Origin: Yponomeuta sedellus
Taxonomy: Eukaryota; Arthropoda; Insecta; Lepidoptera; Yponomeutidae
DNA: 64,000 nucleotides
Direction of reading: 5' to 3'
Assembly (NCBI GenBank): GCA_934045075.1
Contig: OW203722.1
Span: 8,401,303-8,465,302, forward strand
Shown here: positions 10,152 through 24,200 of the stretch, piece by piece
Position numbering within the stretch: position 1 is the stretch's first letter
Layout of the letters: every line of letters begins with the position of its first letter
Position numbers and translations under genes: made by a program
The notes under the pieces: model-generated
The model's database searches: none
What the model was told of the DNA's origin: nothing
Seen by the model: the letters and a program-made list of their open reading frames with translations, nothing else

Positions 10152-11560
10152 TCATATCTTATACTCGGAAAGTAGTGTTGTTTTGATCTGATGGAAAATG
10201 CTGCTTCCCTCCATAGGGAGGAAAAACTCATACAAAATACCTACTTCCCACCTAAGGGCGGGAATGAACTTTAAAATAGAACTACTGTCAGTTGTGAAAA
10301 GTTTTTGTAAAAAATAGGCTTATTTTTTATCTTAAAAAGAACTAATAAAAAAATGCTCCATCCATGTGAGTTTATTATTATTATTATTAAATTCTTTATT
10401 GTACCTGTAAAGATTGTACAATTGGCGGGCTTAATACTAAATAGTATTTTATTCTAGCCAACCAACAGGTGACGTGGAGAAGATGGGGATGGGAGTTTCT
10501 AAACAGCCAGTGTGAATTTAGCGCAAACTTCTTTGAGCGGAACAATTATAAGGTAAGTTCCATAGACATTTAAAATTTAAAAAGTCTACTTAAATTGGTG
10601 GGTACAAATCGGTTATCTGAGACGGAATTCGAAAAAATGGGTAATAATCTTTTATGCTGAGATTTCAATATTAAAAATGAGTTTTCATTTTCCTCATATT
10701 CGAAATGAAAAGTAGAGTGTTTAACACGGGTAAGAGAATCAATTCCTACTCGGACTATAGTCGCCCTTGCTGCGCTCGAGCGTCTAAATACCTCGGGAAT
10801 TGATTCTTTCTACCCTCGTCAAGCAATCTACTATTTCATTACTTATACTTGGAAAATAGTGTTGTTTTGACCTGATTACAGGATGGAAAATGCTGCTTCC
10901 CTCCATAGTGAGGGAAAAACTCATACAAATTACTTCCCACCTAATGAACTACACTGTCAGCTGTGAAGAGTTTTAGGTAATGCCGGTGCCAGCCAGAAGT
11001 TTAAACAATTGGTCACATAAGTGGGTACATGTGTGGCACGGACATTTGTTAGTATTGTCACATAAAATGTCTGTGCCACATTGCCACACATGTGCACACT
11101 TATGTGATTACATGTTTGAACTTGTGTCTGGCGCCTGCATAAAACAAAGACTAATTAAAAAAAATGCTGCGGCCATGTGAGTTTCTAAACAGCCAGTGTG
11201 AACTTAGCGCAAACTTCTTTGAGCGAAATAAGCAACAAATACGCGGTGAGTTGAGTTTCAAATTTAAAATTCAAAAATACACAAATTGGCTGGATACTAA
11301 TCTGTTACATGTATCTGTGACGGAATTCAAAAAAAATAGGTAGGTAATAAGTAGTCTTTCATGCTAAGATAAAACACGGATGTCTTTTTTTGAAATCCGT
11401 CTGCTAAGATTTGAATATTAATTATGAGTTTTTATTCATTCATTCATTAAAAATTAGAGTGTTTAACACGGGTAAAAGAATCTATTCCTACTCAGACTAT
11501 AGCCGTCCAAATACCTCGGGAATTGATTCTTTCTACCCTCGGTTAACAGTCTACTAAGTA
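10152..11560 (+). repeat. two tandem copies of a roughly 700-bp repeat
   Basis: Unit 1 runs about 10152-10838 and unit 2 about 10840-11556. Both begin CTTATACTCGGAAA, contain GAAAATGCTGCTTCCCTCC and GTTTCTAAACAGCCAGTGTG, and end in an imperfect hairpin around GTGTTTAACACGGGTAA. A single copy is at about 39085-39740, an inverted copy at about 17810-18730. A SINE-like insert (ATTGGCGGGCTTAATACTAA) is in unit 1 near 10375-10470. No ORF of note. Confidence 0.7.
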
Positions 11561-12049
11561 TTATTCAAAAAACTTAATCAAACTGAAAAACTGTTTAGGA
11601 AAAGATTTAAATTAACTTAGTGGTACATCATTCATCCATTGGGCCAAACATTTAAAGAATGTTGTTACCAAAAGGAAAAAAACCGTTACATTAATAAAGA
11701 ACTTAATAAAGCACAGAGTTTTAATCATCTGGTACATAAAATAGTACATAAAAAACTATGGCATTCCGAGGTAGCTTTAGGTATGCGGCGTCCAAGTGTT
11801 GGACACTTAAATTAACGCTCTCAATAATAACTTCGAAAAACGGTCATGTAGGTAGGTACCTACTTCACGTTTTTTCAAAAGTGAACATAATCTTATAAAG
11901 TGTGATAAGATAACTACGTTTTTTTATAACTTACAGTATCTATACAGAGTTTAACAAACTAGAACTTTAAACGATCTCCGCTAAAAACCGCCGTTTTAAC
12001 TAAAAAGCTTTAAAGATCTACATTCTTGGACATCATAATTGGAATTCAT

Positions 12050-12227
12050 TCCATATTATTATACTCTCACATTAAAACGTTATCTAAACATACAGTGTTG
12101 TAACAACCTACCTACAGTGTAGTTTCTTATATAATTATTATCTCACTAACCCATTAGTTATCGTCGAGGGTAGTTGACCATTTATTGCGAGTCAATTTGG
12201 ACCGCTGTGTTCGAGAGTTAGAAAAAA
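12050..12227 (+). promoter_or_regulatory. candidate promoter and 5' UTR of Ig gene B
   Basis: Highly similar to 43988-44156 before gene C. Both contain TATATAAT (12128-12135 here) about 95 nt before the ATG and the same leader GGTAGTTGACCATTTATTGC. The TATA assignment is by position and conservation only. Confidence 0.4.
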
Positions 12228-12297
12228 ATGGGCAAGATTTACAAATTATTTATTTTTGCTACTATATTCTTCGCCAAAGAATTAGGTCTTACAAGTG
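12228..12297 (+). CDS. Ig gene B exon 1 (signal peptide)
   Basis: ATG in context AAAAAAATGG; 23 codons plus 1 nt; donor G|GTAATT. A basic N-terminus, then a hydrophobic core (LFIFATIFFA), as expected for a secretory signal. Too short for ordinary ORF searches. Confidence 0.82.
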
Positions 12298-15200
12298 GTA
12301 ATTTATTTTTCCTTTTAGTTGATCGAGTCTACATTCAGTGTTGTTTAGCTTGCATTGTTTCAATATGATTTCAACGGCGAAATGAATGTGTTATGTATGA
12401 AGATCTCTTGACAATACATACTTGCTTTTATGTAATTTTCACTTGTGTAATGTTAAACCTTTTAAGCTTATAGAGAGTACCAAGCAAATCAAGGGAAAGT
12501 GATTTTGGCGCTTAAAAAGGAGACCGTGAATATACATTGCGACACCGACACACGAATTATCTATTGCGGCTTTAGACATCCGAATGGGAGTACATTTACG
12601 TAAGTACTTTTTTATCAAGTATTTTACGTGACAAATGAGAGACAATGTATAGCAATTACTAATAATCGATATTGTTGATATACAAGTCTAGGTATATGTC
12701 TAATCAGCATATAAGCAGGGTCCACTGTTGGGCATAGGCCTCTTCTCTTTCACGCCAGCCCATCCGGTGCTTTGCTAGTCTCGTCCAATGTTTCCCAGCC
12801 ACTCGCACCACGGGCTGGTGGTCTGCCAAGAACGTTATGCCTATCTACCGACAGTCGACCTGTTCTAGGCCACCACTCAGTGGCTACTGCAGTCCACCTG
12901 CGCCGTCCTACGCCTAACCAAATGCTTCGCCCATCACCATTATAGGTTACTGATGATATATGTGGCCATAACTATCAAGACTTTAATTTTAGGGTAGCTA
13001 TCTATAGGAAATAAAATTTAAACGTAGGTAATGGAACACTCACGTCCACTCTAACGGTTTAACAATTTTGACGACTCCAAAGTGTCAAAATTCTATCCGA
13101 CAGTTCGGAGTAGATTGAATCAGACAACTTCATACGGTGGATAACCATACCTACCTACGGTCGCATATCTGAAGAGTAATTGAAAAGAACATCGTGAGGA
13201 ACCAGCGTTTAACTTTTTATACCTGCTGAGAAGCGAACACCTTTAGCAGATCCCTTGGGATGTTCTAGTACCTTGACCACTTCAAGCCAGCAATGAAATC
13301 GTCGAACCAAGGTGAACACACTAATGGATGGTGATGACTGGTTTTCCAAATTTTTATAAATAATCTTATATAATATTAATTCTTTATAAAAGTAAAAGAA
13401 GCATTCTCTTCCAGCCAGAGTTCGAAAAAATACTTACGATATTTATAATCAATATAAATGTATATCAGATATTAATTATGTTTATCAAAATATTGATATA
13501 AAATCAAAGCTGCCAGTCAGGACGGTAGGTATCGGTGCTGAGCAAGCTTAATTAAGCAATCTCCATTCAAACAAAATAAAAACAAAGTCCTAGGCACTGC
13601 AGCGTTCGAGTGGTCCCTTTACCTATCTAATGTGATTGAAGGTGACACTGGACGCTGGACATCTCTTTAAGTAGAAGCCAAAGTTTTTATGAAATAAAAT
13701 ATGCAAAATATAACTTACATACATAAAAGAGTGATATATATGTGATGTATACAGAAAACACCAATTACAATGCCCTTATTTCTATTTAATACAATTTTTA
13801 CTTTAATTAAAAATGTTAAAATGTGCGAGCGAGGCGGAATTCCATACATAACACCAGTCTAGAGTGCTACTGCTAAGCACTGTCACGCTTTACTTACTTA
13901 TTGGAATGCAGAAGTTCATCAGTTGTGGCCTGCGCTGCTCTGACGACGCCCTGCAACGATACGTTCAATACCCACACTAATGTGGGTATTGAACGTATCG
14001 TTGCAGGGCGTCGTTTCTTTTAAAGGTGATATGAAGATTTATGAAGTGCTCCTGGCCTAGCCGAACCGAGTGATTGGAATCAATCAGTTGAGTTAAGCAA
14101 AAACAGGCGCGGTCAGGTGCAGGATGGGTGACCGTTTCGTGACTACCGCTACCGGCAGAATGTCGTCCGCGTCAGTACTTTCTCTGTGGTGGTGTCAGTA
14201 GTGAGCAGAGCAGCGACGAGTTTTGCTCAAGATAGATCGAAGCAGTTAGATCGAGTGGTAGATCGATTTATAAGAAGTTTTTCTTAGTTCAGCGCGTTTT
14301 ATATACTTAGGAACACCAGTTGCAGAAACGAACAACGGAAGCCAACGGTGTTGCCGCGGAGCTTGTTGATTGAAATGTTGCAGGATTTGTACCGAGTATG
14401 AAGGAGTATGAACCGAGCACTGGAGTACCTACATTTGGGATTGGCAAAGACATTAGCAAATTTTCGGGAAAGGTAGGTATTTCATGAAGAGAGCTGAGAT
14501 GGAAATAGAGTCGCCCATAAGCTCAGTTGGAAAGAGCGCTGGCATGGATAGCCAGAGGTCGCGGGTTGGAATCCCGGTATGGGTGGAATTTTTAGCCTCT
14601 AATTAGGTTTTTAAAGTAATAATGTGAAAAGTTGCATGGAATATCAGGAACGGGAGGGATTGAATTATAAGCAAAGTTACATCTGGTCAATATTGGTAGA
14701 TTAGCTGAGAAAGTGGGAATAGCTGAGAAAGTGGGAATTGATGTCGTCGAGCCGATAAAGAAACCAAGACGTGGGAATAATATACCTACCTATTGTTTTG
14801 TTTAGAGAAGGCTGTGCTGAGAGTAACAACTGAGCAGATAAGTAAGGGGCTAGGGTATTGTTGTGTTGTAAGTATTCATTGTTGAATTTATGCATTTCAA
14901 TAATCAAAACACCTTAACAGCATTCCAGGTTCGGCCCTCTTGGACGATAACTGTTCTACCCAGATCAAAGCAACAGAAGAAAACAGTGGCTTGTGGATAT
15001 GTCACACTAGAACGTTGGGGGCAGAGGACGAGCTTAACCATAAAATCCTCCTGAGGGTCGTGGGCAAATTGGCGGCTATCAGAACGAACATAACAGTTGT
15101 TTGGGGGGGTAAAGTCACGTTGGAATGTGTGGCGACTAAACAGCACACGCCTTTGGTCTACTGTACCTTCAAGTCGCCAGAAGCAGAATTCTTTAGAATC

Positions 15201-18200
15201 AACCCGAATGTCAAGATCCAATAGTGAGTGCACATTTTGTTTATACAACAGCAAGTTTTAAAATGAAGTATAGTTTAGTTCTAGAACTGCGAAGCGGGCA
15301 TTTAAGCCTCACCTTAGCGCTTCAGAAACCCTAATACCTAAGATACCTCATCCACTACAGTTTCCTCACAATATTTTCCTTCATTGTTAGCGACTTATAT
15401 TGCTACTTGGTATATAACTTCACAAAGGCCGAGATTCGAACTTCTGTAATAAGAAGCCGGAATTACCGCTACGCTACCACCGCTCAAAAAGAAATATAAT
15501 TTAAATGTAGGGGAGACCGGGTACAAAAGTAACGGCGGGTCGAAAGTAACAATTGATCTCTAGATTTATCCAATGGGCGAAAAGCTCCCCGCCGCCGTCA
15601 GCTGATAGCCGGAAGCGCCCTCCTCACTTGCATTTAGTCGCCGCGTGCGCCACGCGTTGTTATGTTGTGTGAGAGGTTGTTAACGTGTTTTTTCAAACCA
15701 AAAGTAAGTTTTTCGATGTGTTCTTATTTAATGTTTACGTAGCCATAAAAGAATGGTTGCAATCTAAATATTTGCATATGCATTTTTGATTATATTAATT
15801 TTACATTGTTTAAATTGGTTTTTATATAGCACGTTCCGTTTTCAGGTTATATTTCACCTTTCAACGAAAATGAGGAAGGGTACAAAAGTAACATAGTCTT
15901 GTGGGTATACAAGTAACATGTGACTTTTGCCCCGTAATTATTTAACTAACTAAATAATTTTTATGTTTGTTTATACTCCAACAAAATGCCGCGATAACGC
16001 ACAAGAACTACTGCGCGAGGAACTACTGACACAGTGTATAGAAAAGCGGCTGAAGAGTTTTTCAAAAATGGTGCAAAAATTAGAGACCTGAAAAAAATAG
16101 ATGGACGAATCGCTGGATTTTCCTGTACCGGCAGAGGCCCATTTAATAGGAATATATTTACTGCTGCTGACTACGCGCCATCATCTGTACCTCACCGGCC
16201 ATTACAACTTAACAGTTAAATTACACTAAATGAAAATTAAATTACACTAAAAACTAAATGCAGTGTCCTACATTCAAGTTAATCCAGATTCTTCAGTTGG
16301 TGATCTTCCAACATCAATTGACAAGACTGGACGGTAGTTGATCATCAATACTCAGCGTAGTATTGATGATCAACCACCGGCTGTTCAAAATTTATTGGAC
16401 TTGATCTCTGCTAAGATTGATTCTCTGTTAGCTGTCTCAGTTTTAGACCAAAGATCCAAATCACTAGTGCCAGGATCTGTTGGACTTCAAAGGGCAAATT
16501 CTATTCAGACGTTTAATTTTTTCACACCTAACTACCTTTACTACAAGCGGGTCTGAGAGCTAAAATAAAAGAAAGTAAGGTCAAGAGAAAAGAAAATAAA
16601 AGAAAAAAAAGTAAAACTAAAAAAATATATGTGTACGTGGACAATAAGAGCTATCTCTTATCACTGTCCACGCACGTATTCAATTGGACTGCCTTGAATA
16701 GGAGAATAATACTAAATAGTCTGATTATAAACGAATGATTAACATAACATCATTAACATAGTCTATTTTAAGTTGTTTTTTGTACTTTTTTGCGATAGTT
16801 AAACCATATTTCAATTTCAACTTCATAACGATTGATCTCTTTACACTAAGAATGATTTCTATTGATTTGTTTTTTAATTACTTTTTGAGCATTTCAAATG
16901 AAGTCTTGAAATAAATAATTGTTGATTTAGCAATAACATATAATACTGTATTAACTACCAACTTTATTGTCTTGTTACTTACGACCCACACCGTGTTACT
17001 TTCGACCTGTCTACGTGGTCAAAAGTAACAATTGTCAATTTTTTTTTGAGTCTGTTATTCATATAAAATATACCATAATGAAATGAATCGAGCTATTAGT
17101 GTACAGAGCATGAACTGAATTTATATGGTCATATTAATTTATTGATAATATTAAAACCTACCCAGAAATCAAGGTAAAACTACAAAGTGTTACTTTTGTA
17201 CCCGGTCTCCACTACTTTACATCTCTCATGTTCGGTAAGTAGGTTCTTATTACCTCCAAGTGGGGCTTATAGGTGACGAATTGGCGCTCTAGCGTAATAA
17301 TGTAGCTAGAAAAGCCCTAGTGCGGTAAGTAATTAAAAAAAAACACTTCTTTCTTTCCAAAACTTCGCGTACATCTAACCATTATACTGACATATAGCTA
17401 ATAGACATGATCATGATGCATTCAGCCCAATAACCAAAGAGGTCGCTTTGCTATTCAGCCTTGTCTTCGTGTGAGTATAATGGTACGGCCACACTATCGC
17501 GATAACGCGTAGATTTGCGTTGTCGCGACATGTCTGGCCAAAAAATTCGTTCTATCGCGAATCATCATAGCGATTACAAATACCCTTCGCGCCGCTGTCG
17601 GTAAAATGCCGCACATCAAAGGGTTTTATGGCCCAAAGGACTAGTATCCAGGCCAAAATCTTCTATGATGTGGTCAAGCTCTTCGCCGTAGAGCGGACAC
17701 AAAATGTTGTCGCGATAACGCGAACACGAATCTTCGCCTTCAAGTGTGGCCGCAGCATAATAGTCATCAATTTTAAATATCGAACAGAAATAGTATATTG
17801 CTTAAGAGGGTAGAAAGGAATCAATTCCCGAGGTATTTAGACTCTATAGTCCGAGTAAGTAGGAATGGATTCTTTTACCCTTGTTAAACACTCTGGAGCG
17901 CTCGTGGCCTAAGCGAACCGAGTGATTGGAATCAATCACTTTGTTAAGCAACAACAGGCGCGGTCAGGTACGGGATGGGTGAGCGTCCCGTGTCTACCGC
18001 TAGTGGCATTTTTCCGAGCGCTTTCGTGCTTCGCAGGGCACGCTAAGCCGTTGGTGCCGGCTGTCATATAATGGCAGTCGTTAAGCCATGTCAGAGGCCT
18101 TATGGGCGGCTTGATAACTTCTGACAGTAAGGCCCGCCACTGTCTTACAATCCTCCACCAACCCGGACTTGGCCCCCGTGATGGAGTATGGCCTAACCTT

Positions 18201-21200
18201 CCTGCGAGGCAGAAAGAGACCCGTGCCCCAACAGTGGGGACATACAAGGGTTGATAACGATATAACGAAACACTCTACTTTTCATGTCGAATATGAGGAA
18301 AATAAAAACTTAATATTCTGATCTTAGCATACCTGATTATTACACGATTATTACCTATTTTTCTGAATTCCATCACAGATACTATAACAGATTAGTACCC
18401 GCCAGTTTAAGTAGACTTTTTATTAAATATGGAACTCACCTCGTAATTGTTGCAGCTTATTCCGCTTAAAGAAGTTTGCGCTAAATTCACACTGGCTGTT
18501 TAGAAACTCACATGTCCGCAGCATTTTTATTAATTAGTTTTTTTTAAAAGCCTATATATTACAAAGACTCTTCACAACTGACAGTAGTTCTATTTTTAAA
18601 GTTCATTCCCGCCCTTAGGTGGGAAGTACCTAATTTGTATGAGTTTTTCCCTCCCTATGGAGGGAAGCAGCATTTTCCACCCAATACCTAAACAGATCAC
18701 ACAACACTACTTTCCGAGTATGAGAAATGAAAAAGTTCTTTCCTTGGCTCTTTTTAATAAAAAAGGAAGGAATGGAAAACTTTTACTTTAAAATGTTTTA
18801 AAATCGACATGTAAAACAGAATAGTTAGCTCGGGTGTAAGCACCAATTGCAGCCCGAGATATTTAGTGCCTTACAGCCCTTGGCTACTAACCTACTATAT
18901 TGTCCTGGCGTCGTCTCGAGACTTTTATCTTACCATGTAGTTCAGCCTCGTATTTGAACCTACTACCTAGCACATAGTTTAGCGCTGGAGAGAAAGAAAA
19001 AGACAATGTTCCCGGCTCTCACAGCTACTGTCCAACAGGACAGTCAGTTGTGCTCATCCCATGACGTGCGCACACGACATTTGCACGTAGTCAGATCTAC
19101 CTAGATCAGCCCAGCGTGGGGATTATGGGCATTACCCCCCAATAATGGCACAATGAGGGCTATGTCGAGCAGTGGACTAATATAGCCTGAAGAAGAAGAG
19201 ATCTACCTATTTATTTATAGTGAATTAAATGTTGAAGCGACCGAGTGAGAAATCGGACGAAGAAAAATTGAGTAGGAAGGTGAAATAATATGAAGGAGCG
19301 GCAAATATACCAGTACAGTACTACACATCATAAAAGTCTCCTCGGGAATCTACGTTCGCGCAGACTAGGAAGTGTAACGAAAGTACCCGAAGCTATAAGT
19401 ACATAACATGATCTTTAACCGATACGGTTAAGGTGCAGAATAGATTGCCGCAGTAGCGGTACCTATTCCGCTTACACTTATATTGCCAAACTAATAGTGA
19501 CTTGCATCGATGACGTTGAATCAACCAATAGCTACAAAGGCGCGCGGCCTGCCATAAAATTAAACTATCTGATTGGTCGATCAACTTGCCGCACATCCAA
19601 AATTTGGTCATCTGCGCAGGTACATCCGCGAGACTTATTTCTTGTGTAGCACTGTACAACGGCTACTGCAGAATTCTTTTTACGATAAATCTCCGATCTA
19701 ACACGAGATGTTAGGCAGCAGATTTATTATGGTCCGTGTCAATACGTGATATTGACCAGCACTATTTTTGCCTTGAGTTAATACAAGATATTGACCGTGC
19801 ATTTTAAATAGGTCAATCGTATCACATTATACCCGCCGTTGGGGCTACCGAATTTTTTAGATTTTCTGCAATTCAGAGTACTTCGTGCGAGTTTGACAGA
19901 TCCAATCGAATAACTTTACTACCGCGTTAATCGAGCATTGAGTAGTGAGTATGAGTAAGTTAACCGTTCGAACTGGCAAAACGCTGTCACAGTACAATTC
20001 GCACTAGTGTTTTTCGTGTTTTGGCTGGTAAACGTGTTCATTCTCAACGTAAAACATTACAACTCGCATTTAGCAATTTTAATTTCCATACTTGTCGCTA
20101 GGTGGCGCTTCCTCGATGCCATAGAAATATTAGTTTACGTTAACGCGATCGAGTAGTTAAAAAACTCGCACTAAGCACTCTGAAACCATACTCACTTAAG
20201 ATGAGATTACGTGGAACTGGATTTAACAGGTTCGTGAAATGGTTTTGACCAAGCACACAGATTTACTCCCTCGGTGGACGATAGCGACGACACCAGCTGG
20301 CAGTTTTCCTAATCAGATGTCGATCCCTCCTGAGAGTAGCGTGAACAACGAGAGCCCCAAAACCCAGAAACAGGCGCGACAGCCACACCTGCTCCTTCCC
20401 GAGACCCAGAATTCTTAAAAGCCTTGGGTCATGGTCATACTGAGGTTCCGGAATACGGAGACATTATTCTTAAAGATGTAGCCCATAGGAGGGAACCTAT
20501 ATTAAGAATAAGCACGAAGAAAGATGTTACATAAAAAGTACTCAAAGTACTTCGGGAATGACAGAGTGACGGGTATCTTGGTGATACCATACGGACCGTC
20601 CTAGCCATGATTTGCCATTTTTAAATCATTAGTAGAAGGTGACATCACTTTCTTTCCTCCGAGTGAGCGTTTACTTCTATCTGTTTTCAGACAAACTCAC
20701 CCGCTCCTTTCACACCTTGGGTGCAAATCAAAATCAAAGTACGGGTATATTTTTCAAAATAACACATAAACTATGACATATTGAACGTTACAAGTTCGTT
20801 CAAAAATAGGGGCTTCTAACAATAACTAATCATCATCGTCAACCCATTATGTTGCCAGCAAGAGGCACGGGTCTCTTCCCTGAGGAAGGTATAGGCCATA
20901 CTCCACTACGGGGCCAAGTCCGGATTGGTGGAGGCTTACAAGACAAGTGGCTGGTCTTACTATCAGAAGTTATCGTATGGTTGCCTGGAAAAAATTGCTT
21001 TTAATAATAAGGCCGCCATTTGTACTGTATTTTTTATATAATTTCTGTTACTGTAATTTCTGTGTACCTACTATAAAGAATATTCTATCTTATCAAGCCG
21101 CCCACAAGGCCTCTGACATGGCTTAACGACTGCCATAACATGACAACCGGCACCAACGGTTTAACGTGCCTTTCAAAGCACGGAAGCGCTCGGAAAAAAT

Positions 21201-24200
21201 GCCACTAGCGGCAGTCACGGGACGGTCACCCATCCTGCACCTGACCGCGCCTTTGTTGCTTAACCAAGAGATTGATTGCGATCACTCGGTTCGACTAGGC
21301 CACTAGCGCTTCATTATGCCAAGAGCGCTTCAATAACTAATGATCATTAGTAATTATTATGGACTTAGGCTACATATGCCTACCTTAAAACAGGCTTGTG
21401 TTAACTTTAATAGTGTCTACTCTATTTAAGGTACCACTTTGGTTTGGTGGCAGTTGGGTTAAAATCCAGCGGCCTGCTTTAGGTGTTATAAAACGTAACC
21501 CATGATATACATCTTTTGCATCAATCCAAGTTTTCACGCCGCTGCTCAACCCATACTCTCTTTCCGACAGAAGGCCTGAATCTAGCTGATTACTACGCTA
21601 CGCATTCAACTTGTTTTTCAGCGCGGTCCGGAACAAGTACTTTTTCCCGGAAAACAGAAGCTTCGGCAGAGGTGATTGTGCTATCACTCTAATGAAGGTG
21701 GTCAGCAACCACAACGGATTGTGGATCTGCGGCGCTGGATTCAAAGATGGCAAGGAGGACTATGCTGTCATTAGCCTGACAGTTAAAGGTAGATATTTGA
21801 CCGTCTCTTTGACTTTGTTGTAAAAAACAACAATAATGCACCTAAAAAGGGCACAATATGCAACGCTTCATGCCCATTTACGCCCGCTGTCCTCATTTGG
21901 GGCCATTTCTTTGAGTAGGTAAGTACCCATATTTTGGAGGGAAAATATGATGTTATTGATTTGGAATCGCATTTGTATCGCCAAGGGGTGTAAATATGTA
22001 ATCAAAACAAGAAAACAGAGAATCATCGGAGAATCTGGTTAAAATAAGTGGTCGTCACCACGTCATTGAGCAAATAAGTTATTGCTAAAAGGTAGGCGGT
22101 ATTTTCTATAATTTTTAGTGCAACTTTCTCCTTTTTCTCATGTTTTTCGACCTACAGAACCTCCGCACAACGTTGTCAGGAGCTAGTGTTCAGGAGGAAA
22201 TAGCAAATCCCAAAAACTAAATTTAACCCGTTCAGAACTTGTGTGCAAGTCTTGAATTAGCCCGGATTTGGAATTGAAATAGCCTTGTTAACCGGGTTAA
22301 GGATTACGAAAATACAAAGTAGGTGGATTGGTAAACTTATATTTAGCTTTGCTCTTACAATTAGTTCTTGTTTGAATAGTATTATGAATGAATGGTTCTC
22401 TGACATGGCGTTAATAAAATGGATGATTTAATATTCCGTAGACAAATTTTTAGAGATAATTAAATGCTGTTCTTGCTTGTTGGGTTTGTCAGTTTCATTG
22501 GGACTGTTAGTTTATTGATGAAATAGGGCACAATAACTCTGTAAAATTCATGGGCCCTGTAAAATACATTGTTTTATAGGATTTAGGTACCTATTAAAAA
22601 CTATTGATATTATTTTAAAATTATATGCGAAAAAAGTTGAAACGATTGGAACTATTTTCCAAATGCAAATGTGTAACACCAAAAGGTAATTCAAGCTTTG
22701 ATTTAATGAGTAAAAGTAATTATTTCATAAAAAAATATGATTAAAATTAGCAAAAAATGGCTGACTTTTGTTCTAAAACCTAGAAGTTTCGGATTTAACC
22801 AATTTAGAACATACAAGACCCGGTCCAAGTCTTCTTGGACTTGAAAATGCTTAATAGGACACTCAAAAGGAGCAACCGGTATATTAAAGGGCTTAATCAG
22901 GGCTTTGTGGTAAGATCCTGGTTTCATTGGTTTTTGTTTATTCAAACTATTCATTGGTAGTCGGTAATAAGGCAGATTGCGCAATGAAACAACTTTTTGC
23001 GGCATATTCATTCAAGAGCGCTTGCCAAAATCAGACCAAAAAAAGTGATTTCGTGAATACAGGCTGTTCACTTACGAATTGGATTTATTTATGATTAGCT
23101 CCGTATCAATGTTTATACCATGTTTATTAAACTAGTTAAGTTAAACAAAACTTGAGTACCTTTGGATAAAAACACAAGGAGGACGGTATGGTAGCCAGGG
23201 GTCAAGAAAATACTTCCTGTGCCGTTATGTTGGCATCAACGATTTTAAACGAGTCGATTGAACGAGTCGAACAAATTTTTATGTGATTGGATGATATAAA
23301 TTTTACCAACATCCTAGCATTGGAGCTACTTTATTGACTGCACTCTAACCGCTTCTCAGCCGTGGTCCTACAAAAGCGAGTCCAATCCAAGACTACAATA
23401 TTTATACTGGCAATAGACAGGCAACTACTTTTATAATATTAGTAATGCAGCGCCATCTAATTTTTCGTTAACGGAACTAATGGATACAAACCTATACGTA
23501 TAGGTAGATAGGTACGTAGGTAGATTGCTGTGATAGCTTGTGGGTAAAGTTATTTAAAAGGAATTCGGAAAGTAAACGACTACATATATATTTCATTGTG
23601 TTTATTAGCAAAACAATTTATACATTTAACACATACTTTTGAGCCGATGGGCCTTTTCTTTCATATTGTTATTATTATCCCAAAAATGCACAACAAACAA
23701 CAGGAACTTGTAACGGGGCACAGCGACACGGAGTAACAAAACCTCAACTCAACGTGGATAACAGATACACATTAACAACAAGAACTTTAAATGAAAATGA
23801 GAATAAACTCGCACTCGTAAAAACACTCACGCAGCTGCTCTATATTCATTTTAAGTGTGCCCACACACAAAACTCTCAGCATAGCAGCATAGCAGCAGCA
23901 TTAGCTGATACGTCAAGGGCCTCAACAAAACTGTTGTATGAAGCTCATTTTCTGAGGAGATAGAGGGAAGTAACATAGTCCTTTGCTCTGTCAGTGAAGA
24001 GAACTTGTCCCAGTTCGTTATCAACCCTTGTATGTCCCCACTGCTGGGGCACGGGTCTCTTCCTGCATCGCAGGAAGGTTAGGCCATACTCCACCACGGG
24101 GGCCAAGTCCGGGTTGGTGGAGGATTGTAAGACAGTGGCGGGCCTTATTGTCAGAAGTTATCAAGCCGCCCATAAGGCCTCTGACATGTCTTAACGACTG

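Larger units (their letters stand above)
12600..14920 (+). other. intron 2 of gene B
   Basis: 12648-12680 is a scrap of the Penelope-linked sequence kept in full at 44690-44935. 12690-12950 (GGTCCACTGTTGGGCATAGG) is a LINE-tail-like repeat shared with 44940-45200. 13420-14480 is shared with 45600-46640. 14042-14165 is part of the AGCGCTT element. Confidence 0.6.

Noticed and set aside
15221..15226. premature TAG at the end of exon 3 in gene B
   Set aside because: The donor site splits the codon (TA|GTGAGT); joined to exon 4 it becomes TAC.
14904..15254. minus-strand ORF over exon 3 (also 48832-49164)
   Set aside because: Antisense shadow of the Ig exon.
22703..23011. 102-codon minus ORF in intron 4 of gene B
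   Set aside because: No recognised homology or splice context; not present in paralogues.
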